Of a stretch of 64,000 nucleotides of DNA, positions 57,154 through 64,000 are shown one piece after another. Position numbers and translations under genes: made by a program. This DNA comes from Calvatia gigantea (lineage: Eukaryota > Basidiomycota > Agaricomycetes > Agaricales > Lycoperdaceae), in NCBI GenBank assembly GCA_025093985.1, contig JACAAK010000012.1:1-64000 (forward strand), read 5' to 3'. How positions within the stretch are numbered: position 1 is the first letter of the stretch; the number at the start of each line of letters is the position of its first letter. The notes beneath the pieces were generated by a model. It had not been told where the DNA came from. It saw only the letters and a list, made by a program, of their open reading frames with translations, and ran no database searches.

Positions 57154-58499
57154 AAATGGCCTCTATGCATTGCCTTTATCCCTCCTCAAATTCTCACCAC
57201 TCATTTACTAGATACCGTACTATAACCCCACTCTTCGACTACCAGACACTCGATTTCTCGAGTGATAATAGATTTATTTCCCCCCCCTCTCATTATCTTG
57301 GCCCAAACTCTGAATCAAAATGTGCGACCAAAGATACGAATGATCTTCAGATGATTTTATCCTTCGACACATTATTAGCCCCGAGTCAACTGATGTGGAA
57401 GCCGCACCCGGAACCACGCCCAGTTCATCCCCAAGGAGGAGCATACTTGAACGAGACACTGCGGTAGTGAGCGTTTAATAATAGACTTACCGAACGGCGA
57501 CTGGTCGACCAAGAGCTAAAAGATCAACACATTGATTTTCGTCCCCCCAACTCCACAAACCATTACCCACTCCCTCTATCATGACCAAATGCTGTGCGAC
57601 CCGAAATATTAATTGAGAGCTGTTTGAATGTAGAAAGGTTACCTATCCTGTTGCACGCTAGGCTGGGCACGGCACTTTAGATTTGGCAGCCAAAGCCGAT
57701 CCAGCCAAGAACTAACAGGGGGAACGAGCCTCGTGAACCACCCACCAGAAGCCATTAGCACGACGTTAGCACCCTTCCCGGCCTCAGAAGAACACCCAGA
57801 GCTGGGGCGCCATAGATACTTTCGTCGTTACCCCTTCCCTATCCAAGTTGACCCGGAGAGCCTCAAAATGGGTCACCGAATATCGGTTCAACCTGGAGCT
57901 TTCGGGGGTGGCCCCAGTCCCCGCACAATTAACCACAAACCAGACTTGCATGTGAAGCGATTCCGCCAGGGCTTGGACATCTTATTAGTGTGCCTGCTTC
58001 CGCCTCAGCTGCTCAGAGCCGGCCGCAGGCACATTAGTGTGAGTGCCCTGTGATCTATTCTTATCCATATTCCGTACGTTCGTCTAACATGGTCTAATGA
58101 TTCTTTAGCGTTCTTAATCATGGTCAACCAAGGCTTGGACCTCCGAGTTTGCCTCGGTGCAGAACCAAACGACCTTTGTCTCTACCCTCGGTGGCTTTTG
58201 AGGCTTTAGGCGGTCTGGACAGGAATTGAGTCGCTTGATCGCGGCAGGTTAAGTATAACTTCGGATCTATTCCCAAGTTCAAACCTGAAAGGCATATGGT
58301 GGGCCACAAGAGCTCAACGGGTGTATATATGCTGCTCCTACAAAAGCTTGGAAAAGTATACCAGCATCGTTCTGCTGATAATGCTACACCACTCAAACGC
58401 TTAGAGGTACACAAGTACATTTAAAGCGTTGTGGAAAAAATGGTGGCTTCGGTGAGGGGAGACCGACAGTGACGTGAAGTAGTATAACTTCCTATTACT
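57154..58499. other. Intergenic sequence
   Basis: Open frames at 57156-57467 and 57733-58053 (the latter starting at GTG) and at 58420-58124 (minus) have no domain. I see nothing that I can support as a gene. Confidence 0.4.
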
Positions 58500-58508
58500 G
58501 GTGGTGGC

Positions 58509-58820
58509 CTAGCACCTTCCTACCATATTAAACTCTTTGCAAGCCTCATTACACTCTGCAGTCATAACTGCGGAACAGGGCCCTCGACGTGTAGGTGGGG
58601 CCGCGATGGAGGTAGAAAAGAGGGCGAGGAGAACGAAGAGTGCAACAAAAGCAAGTTCATAACGAATTGCTGTGCACTTGCTTGGAATTGAACTCAGACG
58701 GTGAGATGCACCTGGGTCTGAAACTTGACAGCCAAAAACAGGGGGGATGATCCGCGTGAGCCATGTGCTAGAAGACATTTGAATGATGTCATGAATGTAG
58801 TCCCGCAGTTTGTCAGTCAC
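58509..58820 (-). CDS. Possible small secreted cysteine-rich protein
   Basis: The second half of this frame has a signal-like hydrophobic stretch, AFVALFVLLALFSTSIAA, followed by APPTRRGPC and then CSAVMTAECNEACKEF..GRC with four cysteines. The likely signal start has no ATG directly before it; the first ATG is at 58820, about 50 residues upstream. An upstream exon is possible, since pyrimidine-AG sites precede it. The cysteine tail ends early and may continue past a GTAGGA donor. If real it is a small secreted protein such as fungi use at host or competitor surfaces. No family is recognised. Confidence 0.35.
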   Translation of the reverse strand: MTDKLRDYIHDIIQMSSSTWLTRIIPPVFGCQVSDPGASHRLSSIPSKCTAIRYELAFVALFVLLALFSTSIAAPPTRRGPCSAVMTAECNEACKEFNMVGRC

Positions 58821-59367
58821 GCATAGTTATCTCCCATGCTCGGAAACGAAGACACGCCACTCCGTACCAGCGGCTTGAGGGCGGGGGGTAGGTGATAGAA
58901 AGTAAATTGATAATTGATTGGTCTAGTGCTTTTGGGTACGATCTACAAGAAACCTGTGGATATCCTTTACTCTTAGCGCCGCTCGCCATACAAGTACTCA
59001 CGATGATCCGTCTATCGGTCTGGTGCGGTCTGGCTTGTGTATCTCACCGATGTGGTTGCATCGGCCAGGCCGACAGAATGCGACCGGATATGTAACAGTC
59101 ACAATATTTTGATATTCTGGACGAACGTGACTTGCTGAGCTTCCGGGCCGGGCGGGGGCCGGGTGGGGGCCGGGTTGTGATCGAGAAATGCTCCACGACT
59201 CCGGTTGGCTACGTTGACAGTGAATTACTAGCCTCAATGACCCCACGCAGCGCTCAACTCCTCATTAATGCACTAGGACGCACTAAGCACAGCAGGAGCA
59301 GGTAAATCCACCGTTTAGGACGGCTTGCAAGTTCTCTGGGTGGCTGCGCCATCATGTGACCATCACC
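58821..59367. other. Intergenic sequence before phospholipase C
   Basis: GC-rich direct repeats gggccgggcgggggccgggtgggggccggg lie near 59143-59175. No ORF is supported. Confidence 0.45.
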
Positions 59368-62300
59368 ATGAGGTGCGTCCAGAGGCGCCGTCGGACAGTC
59401 GACGTTGGACCCTTGACTTCGTTAATGTCATTCATGCCTTCCATCCAGAAAGCAAAAGACAAGGTTTCCGCAAAAGCCAAGCGTCTTTCAGCCAGACTCA
59501 CAGCGCCAATGGGTCTTGCCTCGTCTCCCACTCCTCCACCGGATGGTCCTCCGGGGACCCCGCCGCCTTGTATTGCTGCAGACGGCACCGATCTATCAAT
59601 ACCTGATTCCCTGCGACGAGGGACGGAGATGACAAAAGTATCTGAAAAGAAACAGAAGCGGGTTGTCTTCTGGCTCGATGCTGACGAGGGCCATATCCTA
59701 TACAAATCGCGAAAGAGTGGCGTAGGTATGCTATGCTATACCTTTGGCCATTATTTGGATATTATACCGACATATTCCCAGTCCCAATTGAAGCTATCAA
59801 AGAGATTCGAACGGGTGCAAACACATCATACTATCGCTCCCAATTCTCTGTTCCAGAAGAATGGGAATCCCGCTGGATAACGATCATCTACATCGTTGAC
59901 GGAACGTACAAAACACTTCATATGGTCGCTAATACCCGGGATGTTTTCAAGCTTTGGGAGGTCTCCTTACGGAAGTTGCACTCCATCAGACAGGGCCTAA
60001 TGACTGGGCTCGGGAACGTAGATCTGAGGCAGACAGTGTGGGAAAGGCAATATTGGAGAGGTGCGGATGAGGAAGGTGACCACAAGTTGGACTTCGATGA
60101 CGTAGAGAGGCTCTGCAAGAGACTGAATGTCAATCTGACCCGTCCTAAATTACAAAGGATGTTCCAGGTGAGTAGTCCAGGTAGATGTCTGGTTGGGGAC
60201 GCTTGAGCTTATACGAGGTTTCCAAGGATGCAGATTCCCCAAAGCGAGGATATCTAGATTTTCCCGGTTTCCAAAAATTCGTCAAGGCTCTCAAGTACCG
60301 TCCCGAACTTAACGCAATATACGCAAAGGTCGGAACCGGAGCCAAAGGCGGGAAGTTTAACTTTGTGGCGTTCAAGAAATTCATGACTGTGTCCCAGAAG
60401 GTTCGTCTCTCTCCGGTGAAATGTCACAGGTATCTAAATTCGCATCTCCAGACATCATTGCCGGACGATGAACTCAAGTCTATCTTCGTCAAATACACTC
60501 ATGCTACAAACTTCTCCGACGATCTTGTCATGTCGCTCGACCATTTCTCTTCTTTTTTGTTGTCCCCTGACAATAGTGTTTTCTCCGAACGCGGCACGAA
60601 GATTTGGCAAGATATGAACTTGCCCCTATCTGACTATTACGTCTCTTCGTCTCACAACACGTATCTCGTTGGACACCAATTGGTTGGTGTAAGTACCATC
60701 GAGGGTTACATCAGAGCCCTACTGCACAGCTGCCGTAGTGTCGAACGCAAGTTATCCTCTTCTTTCTCTATCCTAGTTTATCCTCATTCTGACGCCGCCA
60801 ACAGTGGACATTTATGATGGTGACGAGGAGCCGATGATCTACCACGGAAAGACAGTTCACTTCTAAGGTCTCTCTCCGCGACATCTGCCACGCTATCGCG
60901 AAGTATGCCTTCGTCGCATCTCCCTATCCTCTCCTAATTTCCGCAGAAATCCATTGCGGGATCAAACAACAAGAGAAGGTTGGTTGATATAATGTCCCAG
61001 GCTTTCGGCGAGAAGCTCGTTCAGGCACCCGTGGAGAATAGACCAAAACTAGAAAAACTGCCGAGCCCAGAAGAACTCAAATTCAAGATTCTCTTGAAGG
61101 CAAGTCTCATCCTTCGCCTCTTCACAACCCACCTGATAAAAAAAACAACCAGGCCAAAAACCAATACATTACTGCGAGATTGGCGGAGATCAAAGCGCAA
61201 CGAGAGCTTCGAAGCAAGCACAAAAAGAGGGCAAACGCCCTGCTCTCACCTCCATACTTACATTTACCTCCTCTTCCGAATCATCCAGCTCCGACAGGGA
61301 AGGTGAAGAGGGCGGTAATAATGGTGGCGGTCTTCGCAGAGAGCTCAAATCCAAATGGCGTAAACTCCGTGGGAAATCTCCTTCCTCCGTTACTACTAGC
61401 AGCCAACCTTCCCTCGCAACCGGTGCCACCAATCCAAGTTCTTCCAATGAAGATCATAAACAGAAGATGTCCCTCCGCCTTGTCTCCCTCCTCGTCTACT
61501 ACTGTCGGTGTCAAATGCCATGGAGTTGGTCGCCAGGCTGGCGTGGAATACGAACCTGAGCACATCTTCTCCTTATCCGAGAACGCCATCAATCGGTTGA
61601 TGAAGGCTCCGGGGGTATTAAAAGAGTTGATTAAGCACACGCAGAAGAACCTTGTGAGGATTTATCCCAAGGGAACAAGGGTCAGTTCGACGAATTATGA
61701 GCCTCATCGGTATTGGGCTGCCGGAGCACAGGTTGTCGCGATCAATTGGCAAACATTTGGTATGTGGGGAAATTTCGCATTTGTGCCGCTAAAGAAGATG
61801 GGGGCTAATGTTGAGCAGATCTTGGATATACGATTAACCAGGCGATGTTTCAACGTAATGGAAGGTGCGGATATGTCCTGAAGCCGCTTGCTTTAAGGGC
61901 GGAGGGAGAGGAACTTGTTGAATAAGAGCACTCGCCACTTTTTTGACGTCACTGTACGTACACTCCTTCTTTCATTGAATTGTATTCACTTCTCTTGCGA
62001 CCCTTTAGATTATTTCCGCTCAGCAGATCCCTCGTCCCCGGGATAGCTCCGGTCAGGAGATCATTGAAGATTCCATTATCGATCCCTTCGTTGAAGTCAC
62101 TTTACATATCCCGGACTGGACGACCTCCCCCTTCCTCCCCGTTTCCCAAACCTACAAATACAAACCAGAAACGGACGCTGCGAACCTAACATCCTCAACC
62201 TCCACAGCCCGACGCGTTTCGTTGCGAACCCATGTTATCAAGAATAATGGATTCAATCCAGGTATGGCAAGAGTCTCTTGTCAATCCCATTTGACCTGTG

Positions 62301-62577
62301 TTGGTGGACCAGAGGGCGGGATGCAGAACTTGATCTTTGTCGAGTTCGCCGTTAGGCAGGAGAAAGGTGGTGACGATGACGATCCAATCGCCGTTTATTG
62401 TGCCCCGTTGGGGACTGTGGAGCTTGGTGCGTTCTTTCTCCTGTGCGTTTCTACAGCTGACGGATTGCTGGTTGGTAAAATATAGGTTACCGACATCTCC
62501 CGTTGTACGACATGCAGCTCACGCAGCATATGTTCTCCACGTTATTCATCCAGACTGCGATACGCGATGCAAATTGA
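59368..62577 (+). CDS. Phosphoinositide phospholipase C (delta-type)
   Basis: The first in-frame ATG is 59368. In order come an N-terminal PH-like region (RVVFWLDADEGHILYKSRKSG|VPIEAIKEIRTG...SRWITIIYIVDGTYKTLHMVA) and EF-hand-like helices (EEGDHKLDFDDVERLCKRLN). Next is the X domain (LPLSDYYVSSSHNTYLVGHQL with the catalytic His, VDIYDGDEEPMIYHGKTVTSK, ISAEIHC). The Y domain follows (VEYEPEHIFSLSEN, RIYPKGTRVSSTNYEPHRYWAAGAQVVAINWQTF|DLGYTINQAMFQRNG), then a C2 domain (DSIIDPFVEVTLHI...IKNNGFNP) ending HMFSTLFIQTAIRDAN. It cleaves PIP2 to diacylglycerol and IP3 in calcium signalling. In the X-Y linker (61200-61510) the S/E-rich frame and the flanking frames differ by single bases, so a frameshift or an unrecognised intron is present. 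Confidence 0.8.
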
Positions 62578-64000
62578 CATTTTGATACCACCATTGTTCG
62601 GTATTTCTGTCTGGATTGAAATTTGAATACTTCATGTCATTTCATTTTAGCTATTGTGGGCTATTAAATTTTACGGAACATTATTTTACTCAACTTGGGT
62701 CCTGGGCTTACATCCTTTGCCTCGATAATTTTTCATTATCCCAAGCGTCACCGCAGTGGTGCGCCTTCAACACTTTAGCTCTTTCCCTCCTTTGTTCCAA
62801 ATTCTACAAAGCTCTGCGTATAGGCCCCCAAGGACCATAAGGAGAACCAACCCGACCCGTACGTACTATCGTGTCAAATAGGTTTCAAAATTCAAATGGA
62901 GTTTCAAACTGGACTCTCATGCAAGCACTTCGTCACCGTTGCACTTAATCTTCAGCATACTCATAGAAAAATGACCTTTGTACATGTTAAAAAATTCTTT
63001 TGGCAAGATCTTGTTTCTGCAGCTCGGAATAAATTTCAGAATAAATGCAACTCAGTCAATTTTAGGGTATTTCCGATCGCACTTCGTACCACCTGCACAC
63101 AAAATTTTGAAAAATTCACTGTGGACAGACATGTTACTTCAGAACACTCATGCCAAATCCGAGGAGAATTGAATTGCTCATGAAGGCAACAGACAGAGGA
63201 ATGTCAAAGACGTGACTTTCGTCTGTCACACCCTTAGGATCACCCACTAACAAGGCTAGTGTCCCATCGATGATGCATTTGCCATCAATGACTAAAACTG
63301 TGCGGCGGTGCAGTGACCGACTGTGACCCGGTTTAAAACTCACTGTTAGATTCAAGTATTTTTGCTCCAGTAAATGCAGCTTCAGCGTTCGTTCTCCTTG
63401 TGAAAAATTTTCCGGCCTGATAAAAGTAGGTCTAATAAGAGATCAAAAATTGAACGGGGTGGGCTGAGTATGTGAATTTCTAGAGGGCAGTCAAAAAAAC
63501 CGTTTGAAACTCTCCTGACGTGAGTATCAATAGCGTGTGAAGTGATCTGTGAAAACTCCACCCCTGTCAGACTAAGTACCCTACGATAGAAAAGTTGAAA
63601 CACGGTGAAGACTGAAATCGCGGATCCAGGAATTTTTTTAGGGTCCTCCACAAGCAGTCTGATGGAATGTTGAGATTGAGAAATGTTAACTCATTGCACC
63701 AGAAGTACCGAAGGGATCCTATACGCCTCACGTTTGGCGACGGTCTCATGTAATGTTCATAACCTAGGGGTGTTCCACTCACAGGCTAAGAAACCTGGCA
63801 CACCTCAGTGTGGGTGGACACCTGCAATGTGATAAGTCAGTATTGAAACGCGCGATGCGAAAAGCCTGTCATTAAACGGACTGATAGGGTCTCTGCTAGC
63901 TGATACCTGGTGATAAGTAACTGTTTCCAGGAGGAAAATTTACATCGACATATGCTGTATTACTCCACGCTTCTGTTCCCTGCAATTATGATCCCCGCAC
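62578..64000. other. Intergenic sequence at right edge
   Basis: AT-rich at first, then mixed. Minus-strand frames 63355-63134 (VLVIDGKCIIDGTLALLVGD...) and 63651-63382 have some protein-like character but no domain I recognise; they could be exons of a gene that starts beyond the window. Nothing firm can be called. Confidence 0.4.

Noticed and set aside
57733..58053. 106-codon plus-strand frame
   Set aside because: It starts at GTG, has no recognisable motif, and no in-frame ATG gives a reasonable protein.

Overview
The window looks like the end of a chromosome arm from a filamentous basidiomycete, probably an Agaricomycete. It opens with a CCCTAA-type telomeric repeat. Its genes are broken by many 45-65 bp GT-AG introns, and the gene families are typical of these fungi: DUF3533/SNG1-like membrane proteins, F-box/LRR, Zn2Cys6 regulators, AIG1-like P-loop GTPases, a HET-like protein, GDSL and 2OG-Fe(II) enzymes, ABC and MFS transporters, and a phospholipase C. 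I cannot name the species from sequence alone.

Layout. 1-3413 is a layered telomeric cap. 5'-truncated sequence blocks are separated by short telomere-repeat tracts (1-22, about 2553-2580, 3121-3132). One block carries an intact 1605-bp Tc1/mariner element (696-2300). The two innermost blocks are near-identical 280-bp units, and each carries a motif that folds as a type I hammerhead ribozyme, with one compensatory base change between copies. This is the pattern expected of telomere-attached, endonuclease-deficient Penelope-like retroelements (Coprina/Athena type), though no reverse transcriptase is visible here. 3.4-7.5 kb is an AT-rich island of hairpins, a pyrimidine-rich minisatellite, degenerate repeats and one hypothetical gene. 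7.5-12.3 kb holds a truncated OrsD/C2H2-like pseudogene, minisatellites and a small inverted-repeat element.

12.4-17 kb contains two tandem DUF3533 (SNG1-like) genes with fully resolvable exon structures. Next come the acidic ribosomal stalk protein P1 gene and a decayed F-box gene. 20.5-32.9 kb is a recent partial triplication of a three-gene block: a Zn2Cys6 regulator (minus strand), thymidylate synthase and a cytosolic-type Mn superoxide dismutase (both plus strand). The copies are nearly identical but broken in complementary ways. One full regulator, one uninterrupted thymidylate synthase and two full SODs remain.

33.1-36.2 kb has three P-loop GTPase genes or fragments. 37-39.8 kb contains an 806-bp inverted-repeat element and mostly empty sequence. 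39.8-46.2 kb holds an MFS permease, a 2OG-Fe(II) oxygenase and a GDSL esterase with a late stop codon. 47.9-50.3 kb is a single long open frame for a HET-like membrane protein. 52.0-57.2 kb is a full-size ABCB/MDR transporter interrupted by frameshifts. 59.4-62.6 kb is a delta-type phosphoinositide phospholipase C. Several genes carry single-base indels, so true pseudogenes and consensus errors cannot be separated from this sequence alone.
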